Made by a program: the position numbers and the translations under genes. Below the pieces are notes generated by a model, which was not told where the DNA came from, did not search any database, and worked only from the letters and a program-made list of their open reading frames with translations. From Waddliaceae bacterium (GTDB lineage Bacteria > Chlamydiota > Chlamydiia > Chlamydiales > SLFE01): 9,170 nt of DNA. The stretch is taken from NCBI GenBank assembly GCA_007124415.1, contig SLFE01000020.1, forward strand, positions 1 through 9,170, in the 5' to 3' direction. How positions within the stretch are numbered: position 1 is the stretch's first letter; the number at the start of each line of letters is the position of its first letter. This document shows positions 1 to 7,211 of the stretch, piece after piece.

Positions 1-804
1 AACTAATGTCCGGGCAAAAATAATGTCCGGCCACGAGACTTTTTCGGGATGATCGAACCGCTGCTGCTCCACCTTGAGGAGTTTTTCCTCCGCTTGCCTG
101 ACAGTCAATTCGGCTTGATCGGCCTTTTGCGACAAATCCTCGGGTTTTAAGTTTGAAAGATCGAGACGGGCTTCGGCAAACTGCTTTTCTTGTGACAGCT
201 TCTCAAGATTTTTTGCAAGATGAGTGAGTAATTGCCGGTTTCCGTTCTGTCTAAGCTCAAGGAGCTCCAATCTGACCCGGGTTTTCATAATCTCGAGGCC
301 GCCTATCAGTTTTTCGGCAGTCGACTCGGGAAGAACTCGATACTGCACCTGTAAAAAATCAAGATCCTGCCTGAGCAAATCGATATTGGCCTGAATCAAA
401 GTCTGCTCCCGTTCGATTTGAGCGCGCCTTCTGTCGATCTCCCGGATTCTTTCCGCCACTTTGAGCCAATCGGACAAATGATAGACGCTTAAAAAAAGCG
501 GCTGCACTTCCTTGTACTCAACTGCTTCTTGTTTTTCGGCTTGCAGATTCTTCAGTAAAAGTATAAGCCTCTCAATTTGAGTCGTCAGCTGAACCTGGTC
601 TTGGACGCCCGCCTTAATCTCCTCAAGTTTTTGCACCATTTGATCGATGCGGTTGTCGATATCGTCTCCTTCGGAAAAATATCTCCACCAGCCTACCCTC
701 AGATCGACAGGGTCGGGCATAGGCGGTTCGGCAGCTGCCTCATTGGCTCCGGCAGAAGCCGTTAGGACAGAAAAAGCAACCAAAAATAAGAACAGACGTT
801 TCAT
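1..804 (-). CDS. exported coiled-coil protein, N-terminal part, possible MscS-family mechanosensitive channel (truncated by window edge)
   Basis: An open frame of 268 codons runs from ATG at 804 to the left edge without a stop, so the C-terminus is missing. Residues 1-20 look like a Sec signal peptide (MKRLFLFLVAFSVLTASAGA, with an A-x-A-like cleavage region). After an acidic, proline-containing stretch and a WWRYF motif (about residues 39-43), residues 47-255 are almost continuously helical with heptad-like Leu/Ile spacing and many Glu, Gln, Lys and Arg, typical of a long periplasmic coiled coil. The start is supported by a GGGGGA ribosome binding site 8 bases upstream. Large MscS/MscK-type channels begin with a signal peptide and a periplasmic coiled coil before their membrane helices, and the WW-x-YF motif ahead of the coil fits my memory of that group. 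The channel domain itself is not in view, so that function is inferred. Other exported coiled-coil proteins remain possible. Confidence 0.8.
   Translation of the reverse strand, partial: MKRLFLFLVAFSVLTASAGANEAAAEPPMPDPVDLRVGWWRYFSEGDDIDNRIDQMVQKLEEIKAGVQDQVQLTTQIERLILLLKNLQAEKQEAVEYKEVQPLFLSVYHLSDWLKVAERIREIDRRRAQIEREQTLIQANIDLLRQDLDFLQVQYRVLPESTAEKLIGGLEIMKTRVRLELLELRQNGNRQLLTHLAKNLEKLSQEKQFAEARLDLSNLKPEDLSQKADQAELTVRQAEEKLLKVEQQRFDHPEKVSWPDIIFARTLV
4..30. repeat. short direct repeat TAATGTCCGG, two copies at the left edge
   Basis: The 10-mer TAATGTCCGG occurs at 4-13 and again at 21-30, with a 17-base period. The copies lie in different reading frames of the minus-strand gene that covers them, so protein-level repetition does not explain them. 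Repeated 10-mers like this can be transposase-binding sites at an insertion-sequence end, but chance is also possible, and no transposase is visible. Confidence 0.4.
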
Positions 805-874
805 CGGAAAAATCCCCCATTCACCTGATTAAGTGATTGTTAAAAAAAATGCAAGGAAGCCTCCATTTCGGATT

Positions 875-883
875 TGATAAAAT
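875..883 (+). promoter_or_regulatory. extended -10 promoter element for the secreted-protein gene
   Basis: TGATAAAAT at 875-883 matches an extended -10 (TGn followed by TAAAAT, one mismatch to TATAAT). Transcription would start near 890, just before the ATG at 900. This argues against the upstream in-frame starts at 837 and 849, which would lie before the transcript. I see no good -35, which extended -10 promoters can do without. The call is by eye only. Confidence 0.4.
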
Positions 884-899
884 TACCGAATCGGGTACT

Positions 900-1466
900 A
901 TGCATGGCATGAGATATTTTTTTACCATACTTATGTTCACTGCCTTCTTTTTGCCTCTTTCCGCAAAAAGCGAATGGCAAAAGCTTACCTTGAGAAAGAA
1001 AGAACGATACCCCGAATCCGCCTCTCTCTATCTTCCAAAGGAGGACAAGTTTGTGTGGAAGAGGGCCCACCAGTCGTCTCTGCCGGACAAATCATTCGCC
1101 GTTTGCGAATACATCCCTGAAGACCAAATCCTTAAGGAATGGCAGGAAATGGTCAGCATCACTTTCTCATCCGACACCGAGCATACAATCCCTGAACTTC
1201 TGGCGATCACAAAAGCGCAGGTATTCGGTGCGCACCGTCATTCACACGTCACATGGACAATACACAAGGCCACTGAAAACGACGCTATTTATGAATGGTC
1301 GATTCCAAAAGGACATTATCGCATGGCTCCCCAAGTCCACCTTGTTCGCCTTATCAAGTCGGAAAACGGCGCCCACTCGCTGGTCTACAGCAAAAAATCC
1401 CCACAGATCGATGATGAAGCCCGCCAGGACTGGATGGATTATTTCTCCTTGGGCAAAGTCGAATAG
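900..1466 (+). CDS. secreted protein of unknown function, 188 residues
   Basis: The reading frame is open from a TTG at 837. I place the start at ATG 900 because it puts a hydrophobic signal peptide at the N-terminus (residues 4-22, MRYFFTILMFTAFFLPLSA, with likely cleavage after LSA) and follows the extended -10 element. ATG 909 (MRYFF) is an equally acceptable start; the ribosome binding site is weak for both. The mature part, about 165 residues, is soluble and rich in charged and aromatic residues, with a histidine cluster AHRHSH near the middle and one cysteine. The segment EYIPEDQILKEWQEM vaguely recalls small secreted bacterial proteins of unknown function, but I cannot name a family. 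The gene diverges from the coiled-coil gene on its left. Its last 28 bases overlap tail-to-tail the 3' end of the membrane-protein gene on the other strand. An exported or periplasmic location is inferred from the signal peptide. Confidence 0.75.
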   Translation: MHGMRYFFTILMFTAFFLPLSAKSEWQKLTLRKKERYPESASLYLPKEDKFVWKRAHQSSLPDKSFAVCEYIPEDQILKEWQEMVSITFSSDTEHTIPELLAITKAQVFGAHRHSHVTWTIHKATENDAIYEWSIPKGHYRMAPQVHLVRLIKSENGAHSLVYSKKSPQIDDEARQDWMDYFSLGKVE

Positions 1467-2896
1467 TTTTCGGCCGTCTCAGATTTTTTCAGTATAACAA
1501 GTAAGGCGCAGGTGACCGCAATTAACGAAATCATATTGAACATCTTCATGGGATGGCCGGCAAAATAAAGGGCTCCTATGCCGTTTGGAATTTCGAGCCA
1601 TGCGGCAAATCGTCCGACAGTATTGAAAAAAGGAGCCAGAGGAATCGTTGTTGCCATTAAAAACAATAAATTCCTTTTTCCAAGCTTCCTGAATATTTCC
1701 TCTCCGAAAATCAACAGCGTTAAAAGCCAAAAAATGGCGACATGAAACCATGATCCCGGGCTCAAATGAGCGTTCTCGAGTCCTCTTGGCGTCATTCCCA
1801 CATCCTTGGTTCCAAGATACTCGGCAGGGTAAGGCCCTGGATACGGCTCTCCCGGCGGCTGTTCATAAGTCACTGTAAGATTGGGATGGGTGTCCCAAAC
1901 AAGGGCTATGACCGCTCCAAGGGATACTAAAACCAATAAAATCGACCAGCTGAAAATCATGCACCCCCGGATGTAGTGGAAGCTGTCTTCTTTCTTTTCA
2001 AGGCCGCAAAAGGCTATAAGGCCGAGCAAACCTAAAATCATCATTAAGAAATAAAGCGACGCCGGAAGAACGTAAACAAGGCTGTGATATTCCATTCGAA
2101 TAAACAAAATATAACCGATAAAAATAGCCGGAATGCCAATATACCCCAGCCAAAGAGCCGCTCTAAACAGCAATTCAGGCGCCCCAATGGCCTTTAAGGT
2201 CATGATCGTCAAAAAGAAGCCTGCGACAAAAAAGAAAAGATGACCGTGGAACTGCACTAAAGCGGCGGGATCGATCGGCTTATTCAGGGCTTTAAAGGCC
2301 AAAGTCATGTACCACCCCACCAGAAGGCCTGCCAATCCAAAAACCACCGGGAACCAAAAGATCAGCCGGGGAATTTTTATCCCGCTAATGAACTCATATT
2401 TTGAAATCGAAGGATTTGATTGAGAAAAAAAGGGAAGATGAAACCCGATCCCGCTCAAGACAACCAAAGCTAGCGCAAAAAAGAGCCATACCTCCATGAC
2501 AAAAATTCCGGTGCCGTAGGCAAGATATTCCATGCCGAATTCGTCCGGAAAAGCCAGCGGATCAAGGGCGCCTCTTTGCACTTTGCTGACGTAGTAGGCG
2601 GCAAGTGAAATTTGCCACAGAACAGGGGCCAAAAAGGAAGTCCAAACGATAAAGCGCTTGGCCCGGGCTTTCAGCGATAACGAGGGGAGAAAAAACGCCG
2701 CCAATAAAATCAATACCGACCACCAAGCCATATGAGCGTGCCCGACCTTGATATATTCAGGCACGGCGACTTTCCAGATCAAGTAAATCCATACGCCGAT
2801 CAAGCCGGTAAAAGATCCTATAAACAAGGTGACAAGAGAAGCTAAAAACAAGGGAAGATTCAATCCGATGGGGATGGTTTTACTGTGCGGGTGCAA
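1439..2896 (-). CDS. 12-helix membrane protein with paired histidines, haem-copper oxidase subunit I/NnrS-like fold (tentative)
   Basis: A polytopic inner-membrane protein of 485 residues from the chosen TTG start at 2896. About twelve hydrophobic helices can be counted. Histidines sit at or inside membrane segments: GHAH (His53/His55, start of helix 2), FHGH (His217/His219, start of helix 6), His377 and His385 just before and in helix 10, and His448 before helix 12. A proline/glycine-rich loop (PPGEPYPGPYP, about 348-358) separates helices 9 and 10. Twelve helices with His-x-His motifs recall haem-copper oxidase subunit I, NorB relatives and NnrS-like haem/metal proteins, but I do not see the canonical Cu-B His-His pair, so catalytic oxidase activity is not supported. 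The gene lies 39 bases after the helicase stop and is probably co-transcribed with it. The frame also opens at TTG 2926, which would add 10 residues. Function is unassigned; haem or metal binding is inferred. Confidence 0.8.
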   Translation of the reverse strand: MHPHSKTIPIGLNLPLFLASLVTLFIGSFTGLIGVWIYLIWKVAVPEYIKVGHAHMAWWSVLILLAAFFLPSLSLKARAKRFIVWTSFLAPVLWQISLAAYYVSKVQRGALDPLAFPDEFGMEYLAYGTGIFVMEVWLFFALALVVLSGIGFHLPFFSQSNPSISKYEFISGIKIPRLIFWFPVVFGLAGLLVGWYMTLAFKALNKPIDPAALVQFHGHLFFFVAGFFLTIMTLKAIGAPELLFRAALWLGYIGIPAIFIGYILFIRMEYHSLVYVLPASLYFLMMILGLLGLIAFCGLEKKEDSFHYIRGCMIFSWSILLVLVSLGAVIALVWDTHPNLTVTYEQPPGEPYPGPYPAEYLGTKDVGMTPRGLENAHLSPGSWFHVAIFWLLTLLIFGEEIFRKLGKRNLLFLMATTIPLAPFFNTVGRFAAWLEIPNGIGALYFAGHPMKMFNMISLIAVTCALLVILKKSETAENYSTLPKEK

Positions 2897-2909
2897 GGGA
2901 AACTCCTTT
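2894..2909 (-). promoter_or_regulatory. ribosome binding site that selects a TTG start
   Basis: Reading the minus strand, AAAGGAG (2909-2903) is followed by six bases and then TTG at 2896-2894. This is ideal Shine-Dalgarno spacing. There is no ATG in this frame until well into helix 2 (Met56), and the upstream TTG at 2926 has only a weak AGGG ahead of it. The site therefore decides the start of the 12-helix membrane protein. Confidence 0.65.
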
Positions 2910-2935
2910 TTTGCCCCCTTATACAATAACCCTGA

Positions 2936-5900
2936 TTATTCGTCTCGGATGACATCCATTTGATCTTCTTTGCCGATTTCGACGTCTTTAAGCAATTCCA
3001 TGATCTCGTCGCGGTTCAGACTCTTGATGATTGCCTGGTCATCGGCCCCGATGACATCTTCCATCAGGCGTCCTTTCCTTTCAATCATGCTGTGGATTTT
3101 TTCCTCGAATGTACCCCGAGTGACCAATTTAAAGACCTGCACCCCGCGCACCTGGCCGATGCGGTGGACCCTGTCGGTTGCCTGATTTTCCCTTGCGGCG
3201 TTCCACCAGCGGTCGTAATGAACGACAACAGAAGCGGACGTCAGATCGATTCCGAGCCCCGCAGCCTGCAATGAAGCGACAAAGATTTCGCAATCGGGAT
3301 CTTCCTGAAAACGCCTGACCTCTTCTCCTCTCTTTATCGTCGCTCCCCGGATGCCGGCAAATCCGATTCCTTTTTTCCGCAGATGACTTTCGATAATATC
3401 GAGCTGGGAAAGATACTGGGAAAAAACGACCGCCTTTTGACCACTGCCCTTGACCTCGTCGATAAGCTCGACAAACCTTTCCCACTTGCCAGATTGGTAC
3501 TGTTCATAATTTTCCGCGTTTTGGTAGTACACGGCCGGGTGGTCGCAGATTTGCTTGAGCCTTGCAAGAAGGGCGAAAACATGCAGATAGGGAATCGCAT
3601 CTCCTCCATGGCCCATCTCCCTTAAAATAGCCGCCTTGGATTGCTCCAGTGTCTCCTTGTACAGCTGCTGCTGCTGGGGAAGGAGGGGGCAAAAGGAGAT
3701 CTCTTCGATCTTTTCCGGAAGGTCGCTAAGGACATCCTCTTTTTTTCTTCTAAGAATGAAGGGGTGGATGAAACGGGAAAGCAAACGTTTTCTCTTGTCA
3801 TCTTGATTTTTCTCTATCGGAAGAATAAAGAATTCCCGAAAGTCGGTAGCGCCCGGCATGTAGGTGGGGAGCACGATATCGAAAATCGACTTAAGCTCCC
3901 GGAGGTAATTTTCTATCGGCGTTCCGGTCAAACCGACACTCATGCGGGATTTCAGCGAAAGCAGCGAGCCGTGAAGCTTGCTTCGGTAATTCTTTGCCAT
4001 TTGAATTTCGTCTAAAACGGCGACTTCAAAGCGTATTTGGCTGAGCAGCTCTTTTTCACGCCTCCAAATTCCATAAGAGGTGAGTAAAACATCGTAATCT
4101 TCGTGAAAACCCTCCAAGCTTCTCTTGGCGCCGTAAAATGTGAACACCTTGCATCCGGGAAGAAATTGATGAAATTTATCCTGCCAATGATAAATAACTG
4201 AGGTCGGACACAAAACGAGGAAGTGGGATCTCTTTCTTCTTGCCTTTATGACCGAGGCGATCAGGGCCATCGCCTGCAATGTCTTCCCGAGTCCCATGTC
4301 GTCGCACAGGAGGCCCGAAAGCTTCTGGTTGTAGAGGAACCATAGCCATTCCAAGCCAACCTGCTGGTAAGGTCTAAGATCTGCTGTGAAACCTTCGGGA
4401 TCGGGTTTGACCGGGGTTTTAAATTCAAGAAGATTCCCAAGATGTTCTCGAACGCTCCGGGCCTTTCTTCCCCTTCCTTCCGGAACCTCGACCGTCTCGA
4501 AAGCAAGAAGCCTGAGAAGATCAAGAGTCTTCAGCTTAAGTCCGCCGCCGTCTTTTCCCAAGGCTTTTTTTCCGACCTGGTAAAGCCATCCAAACCGATC
4601 CTGCTTCAAGTCGAAAAGCCCCGCCTCTGTTCTGACAAATCTTTCCTTCCGCAAAATTGCCTCAAGCAGCTCCCGGGCGCTCGCTTCTCCAACGCGGGTT
4701 CTGTAAACGATCTTCACCGCGAGATGATCATTTTCTTCGTCGATGTTTTCAATGACAAGCTCGGGGTCGATATTTTTTTCAAGCCTGGGGTCGATGTCGA
4801 CAATAAAGGGTCTTAGCTGATCGACTTCGTAGGCCAAGAATAAAGACTCCCTTTCGGAAGTCATTTCAAGAGGAGTGTGAAACTGCTCGGGTATCCTCGG
4901 GTCGATGGGAAGTTTATGAAACCCTTCGCCCGGGGTAAAGACATAATCGTCAAAAAACTTCAAACTGGCATCTTCGTATTCGGGCCGCCGCTCATGGACC
5001 AATTGGATAAAAACCTTGTCTTGTGCATTGATTGCGACCGAGAGCCCCGACTTTTTTATCGGACATCTCGGGCTGAAGAATCCGGGAACCAAGGTTAACT
5101 CATCACTGTTTGCCTTAATGAAAAGAGGTACCTGTTCGGGTTTGATCACCACTCCGGCTCTTACGGGAAAGCCGATTTGCGCCGTCGATTTTTGATAGAA
5201 CCCCTCGCCGGGTATATAGATCCATTGCCCGAAGTCCACCTCGTTTTCAAGCCCTTCGTCCCGAACGACCTGGCTTGAAAAATGAAGATAGCCCTCATCG
5301 TCGAGCTCATAGACAAGCTGGGCCTCTATATTCACCTGATGCGTCTCGAACCCTTTCTGTTCATTGAGCCAATACCGATTTTTGGAAACAAAATTGTTGA
5401 TTTTTTCAGAAGGAACTACCGTCTCTGCATCCTGAAACCGAAGCCCCTCAAAGTGCATGAATCCTTTTTCGGGAAGGTATATCCAGTCGTCAAAAATATG
5501 AGACTTAGGATCGGTAAGATCTCCCTGCTCGAAAATATAGGCCCTAATGTGAAGATTGAAAGAGGAGTCGAAGAAAAGCTCGTATGAAGGATGGACAGTC
5601 TCCCTGGAGATCTTTTCATTCACCAGATGGGACTGAATAGTTGAGAAATGGCGGTTCAGCAATTCAGAGATTTGCCGGCTGCCCAGCTTTGACTCGGTAA
5701 AAATTCCTTGCTTTGTGAGCGCGTAAAACCCGTCGCCGGGAACATAGAGCCAGTCCCCCACGACAATTCCCTTATCTTTCGGGGGAATTTCGACGGCGGA
5801 TTTCGCAGGCTCCCTCAGCCGCACCTCCATTGTCCCCTCCCTGCGGTCGAAATGCAGTTCCACAGCCTCCTCTTTTTCGATCCCGTAAACGTTCAGCGGC

Positions 5901-6670
5901 GAGTCGACAGTCGTCAAAGCGGGAATGACAAGAGGAAGGTTGGCCTCGGAGAGATAAAAGCCGGCCCTGAAGTCTTCGAATGCGGCATCCAGCCAGTCAG
6001 GGAGGCCTGACTCGCCGCTTTCAAACGAAATTTTGCAGGGCTTGTTTTCATCCTGCTCCATAAACATCCTTTTAGCGATATCGCTCCAGAATGAAAGCTC
6101 GTACCTCAAATGCGAGCTTGGCCTTCCTTCATGCCAAAGAGCCAGATCTTCCGAAGATAAGTGGGAAAATTTGATCGAGGTGTCCTCCGTCGCCGGCTCC
6201 CAATCCTCCACCAAATCTGCCAGCCACTTCTTTCCCCTTTCAGTCACACCTTCAATTTCAACAATGACCTTTCCCGAGGGAGATTCGAAGCCGAACTTAT
6301 CTTTTTCCAGCTCTTTGAGCACCGACGGCCGATCGCCGAGGCGGTCGGCAAAGATTTGACAAAGGACATTCCAAAGCGATTTGGCAAAACGGTGGTGAAG
6401 GGGGAGCTTGCGCTTATTGAAAATGCGGAGGTAGGCGGCCGCCAAATGAATGCAGGAATGACCATCCATCTCCTGGCTGCATGTGCAAAAGGAGTCGAGG
6501 AGCCGGCCCTGGGGATCCAATTGCAAAAAGACCCACTCCCCTCCCGATTCGTCCTTTTTAAGGATTTGAATCTGGTAGGTCCCCTCGGAAAATTCAACCT
6601 CTCCTACAGCACCGCTGTCCAGCAGGAGCTTGGCCTTTTCCTCATAAGCTTTCAGGCGTTTCGGCAACAT
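2936..6670 (-). CDS. SNF2-family DNA helicase/translocase with N-terminal SWIM zinc finger
   Basis: A protein of 1,244 residues in the bacterial SNF2 class that includes the chlamydial SWI/SNF helicases and Bacillus YwqA. These are ATP-driven double-stranded DNA translocases, generally thought to remodel protein-DNA complexes or RNA polymerase; the cellular role here is unknown. The SWIM finger is C62-x-C64...C73-x-H75. Residues 265-590 hold repeats of about 90 residues. The motor spans about 765-1215: LRPYQQVGLEWLW; motif I DDMGLGKT (790-797); Ia LCPTSVIYHW; II DEIQ (887-890, where DEAQ or DEAH is usual); III LTGTPIEN; IV VVFSQYLSQ; V AAGLGIDLTSA; VI QATDRVHRIGQ. All catalytic motifs are present, so it should be active in the cytoplasm. 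Its ATG lies inside the 3' end of the upstream gene (29-base overlap) with only a purine-rich AAAGAAAA ahead of it, which suggests translational coupling. Confidence 0.95.
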   Translation of the reverse strand: MLPKRLKAYEEKAKLLLDSGAVGEVEFSEGTYQIQILKKDESGGEWVFLQLDPQGRLLDSFCTCSQEMDGHSCIHLAAAYLRIFNKRKLPLHHRFAKSLWNVLCQIFADRLGDRPSVLKELEKDKFGFESPSGKVIVEIEGVTERGKKWLADLVEDWEPATEDTSIKFSHLSSEDLALWHEGRPSSHLRYELSFWSDIAKRMFMEQDENKPCKISFESGESGLPDWLDAAFEDFRAGFYLSEANLPLVIPALTTVDSPLNVYGIEKEEAVELHFDRREGTMEVRLREPAKSAVEIPPKDKGIVVGDWLYVPGDGFYALTKQGIFTESKLGSRQISELLNRHFSTIQSHLVNEKISRETVHPSYELFFDSSFNLHIRAYIFEQGDLTDPKSHIFDDWIYLPEKGFMHFEGLRFQDAETVVPSEKINNFVSKNRYWLNEQKGFETHQVNIEAQLVYELDDEGYLHFSSQVVRDEGLENEVDFGQWIYIPGEGFYQKSTAQIGFPVRAGVVIKPEQVPLFIKANSDELTLVPGFFSPRCPIKKSGLSVAINAQDKVFIQLVHERRPEYEDASLKFFDDYVFTPGEGFHKLPIDPRIPEQFHTPLEMTSERESLFLAYEVDQLRPFIVDIDPRLEKNIDPELVIENIDEENDHLAVKIVYRTRVGEASARELLEAILRKERFVRTEAGLFDLKQDRFGWLYQVGKKALGKDGGGLKLKTLDLLRLLAFETVEVPEGRGRKARSVREHLGNLLEFKTPVKPDPEGFTADLRPYQQVGLEWLWFLYNQKLSGLLCDDMGLGKTLQAMALIASVIKARRKRSHFLVLCPTSVIYHWQDKFHQFLPGCKVFTFYGAKRSLEGFHEDYDVLLTSYGIWRREKELLSQIRFEVAVLDEIQMAKNYRSKLHGSLLSLKSRMSVGLTGTPIENYLRELKSIFDIVLPTYMPGATDFREFFILPIEKNQDDKRKRLLSRFIHPFILRRKKEDVLSDLPEKIEEISFCPLLPQQQQLYKETLEQSKAAILREMGHGGDAIPYLHVFALLARLKQICDHPAVYYQNAENYEQYQSGKWERFVELIDEVKGSGQKAVVFSQYLSQLDIIESHLRKKGIGFAGIRGATIKRGEEVRRFQEDPDCEIFVASLQAAGLGIDLTSASVVVHYDRWWNAARENQATDRVHRIGQVRGVQVFKLVTRGTFEEKIHSMIERKGRLMEDVIGADDQAIIKSLNRDEIMELLKDVEIGKEDQMDVIRDE
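4916..5758 (-). repeat. four protein-level repeats inside the helicase N-terminal half
   Basis: A signature of the form (D/Q)(W/Y)-hydrophobic-(Y/F)-x-P-(G/E)-x-G-F recurs at helicase residues 305-316 (GDWLYVPGDGFY), 394-405 (DDWIYLPEKGFM), 481-492 (GQWIYIPGEGFY) and 574-585 (DDYVFTPGEGFH). The spacings are 89, 87 and 93 residues. Each is preceded by a strand-like stretch (such as LHFDRREGTMEVRL or LVYELDDEGYLHFS), suggesting a repeated small beta-rich domain. A degenerate fifth copy (RFVRTEAGLFDL, about residue 677) may precede the motor. The coordinates span the first to the last signature. The DNA is not obviously repetitive, so the duplication is old. Confidence 0.75.
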
Positions 6671-7073
6671 CGTTTTCTTTTGAAGGTTTACCTAATATTA
6701 ACAGGCACATTGTGTTGATGGCCAGCACTGCGGCCAGTCCCGCCAAAGCCCCGGCTCCATAAGCCACATAGGGCGTAATTGTCGGGATCATCCCGGGAGC
6801 AATGATAAACGCGCCATAAATCGTTCCGATCACCTTTCCCCAGTTGCTGACAGTGCGCGCGACAATGATATCGGCGATGAATCCCGGCGAATACACCTCG
6901 GCCATCCTGTGGGCCCAGATCCCCGAGGCGACGCAAGCGCCCCAGACCCACTTGTTTCTCGGTTTGGAACCCTCCACAAGAGCGCATACCCCCCGATATC
7001 CGAGAGCGCCGCAGTACACAAACGGCCTTGAGGCCATTGCGGCTCCACTTTGAACAGAATCAAAAATTCTCAT
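6642..7073 (-). CDS. small hydrophobic membrane protein, possible inclusion-membrane (Inc)-like protein
   Basis: A 143-residue protein starting at ATG 7073, preceded by G-rich GGTGGGGG. A GTG at 7085 is in frame but lacks a ribosome binding site. The N-terminal half is moderately hydrophobic with Cys21, Cys30 and Cys47. The C-terminal half has two long hydrophobic stretches (about 81-103 with prolines at 93, 97 and 101, and 104-127) with almost no loop between them, then a short charged tail (GKPSKENDVAETPESL). Two closely spaced helices forming a bilobed hydrophobic region are the usual mark of chlamydial Inc proteins, but other small membrane proteins look similar and no type III secretion signal can be judged by eye. 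It is the first gene of the presumed operon, and its last 29 bases overlap the start of the helicase gene. No homologous family is recognised. Confidence 0.75.
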   Translation of the reverse strand: MRIFDSVQSGAAMASRPFVYCGALGYRGVCALVEGSKPRNKWVWGACVASGIWAHRMAEVYSPGFIADIIVARTVSNWGKVIGTIYGAFIIAPGMIPTITPYVAYGAGALAGLAAVLAINTMCLLILGKPSKENDVAETPESL

Positions 7074-7102
7074 AACCCCCACCACTTGGATACAATTTTA
7101 GG

Positions 7103-7111
7103 ATTATATCA
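7103..7111 (-). promoter_or_regulatory. extended -10 promoter of the helicase operon
   Basis: The minus strand reads TGATATAAT from 7111 to 7103, a perfect TGn-TATAAT extended -10. The predicted transcript start near 7096 leaves a leader of about 23 bases before ATG 7073. I find no convincing TTGACA-like -35 at 16-18 bases. It would drive the small hydrophobic protein, the helicase and the 12-helix protein. Confidence 0.55.
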
Positions 7112-7146
7112 CAAACGAAACTCCAATTCCTCTTTTTTTCCTGCAT

Positions 7147-7174
7147 TTGCTTATGCCTGTTGTAAAATTAATAT
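7147..7174 (+). promoter_or_regulatory. candidate promoter of the PsiE pair
   Basis: TTGCTT (7147-7152) and TAATAT (7169-7174) are separated by 16 bases, giving a sigma-70-like promoter with a leader of about 30 bases before ATG 7212. The -10 overlaps the 10-base perfect palindrome TTAATATTAA (7168-7177), which could be an operator half or simply AT-rich promoter DNA. No PhoB-type box is visible. Confidence 0.4.
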
Positions 7175-7211
7175 TAATAATTTAAAAATACCTTTTTAAG
7201 GAGAAGCTCTT

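Noticed and set aside
837..899. Upstream starts (TTG 837, ATG 849) for the secreted protein
   Set aside because: They would put about 20 polar residues before the signal peptide and lie upstream of the predicted extended -10; no ribosome binding site supports them.
1380..1500. Terminator between the convergent genes meeting at 1439-1466
   Set aside because: T-runs exist on both strands (such as 1486-1491 on plus), but no adjacent stable stem could be found by eye.
3661..3680. CTG-triplet run resembling a microsatellite
   Set aside because: It encodes a short Gln run (QQQQQ) within the helicase motor and is too short to be a meaningful variable repeat.
4442..4816. Plus-strand open frame of 124 codons opposite the helicase gene
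   Set aside because: It is the antisense shadow of well-supported helicase codons, with no recognisable domain or ribosome binding site. The other long plus-strand frames between 2960 and 6718 are the same.
7141..7211. Possible PhoB (Pho) box before the PsiE genes
   Set aside because: No pair of CTGTCAT-like 7-mers at 11-base spacing is present; CCTGTTGTAAAAT is only a partial match to one half.
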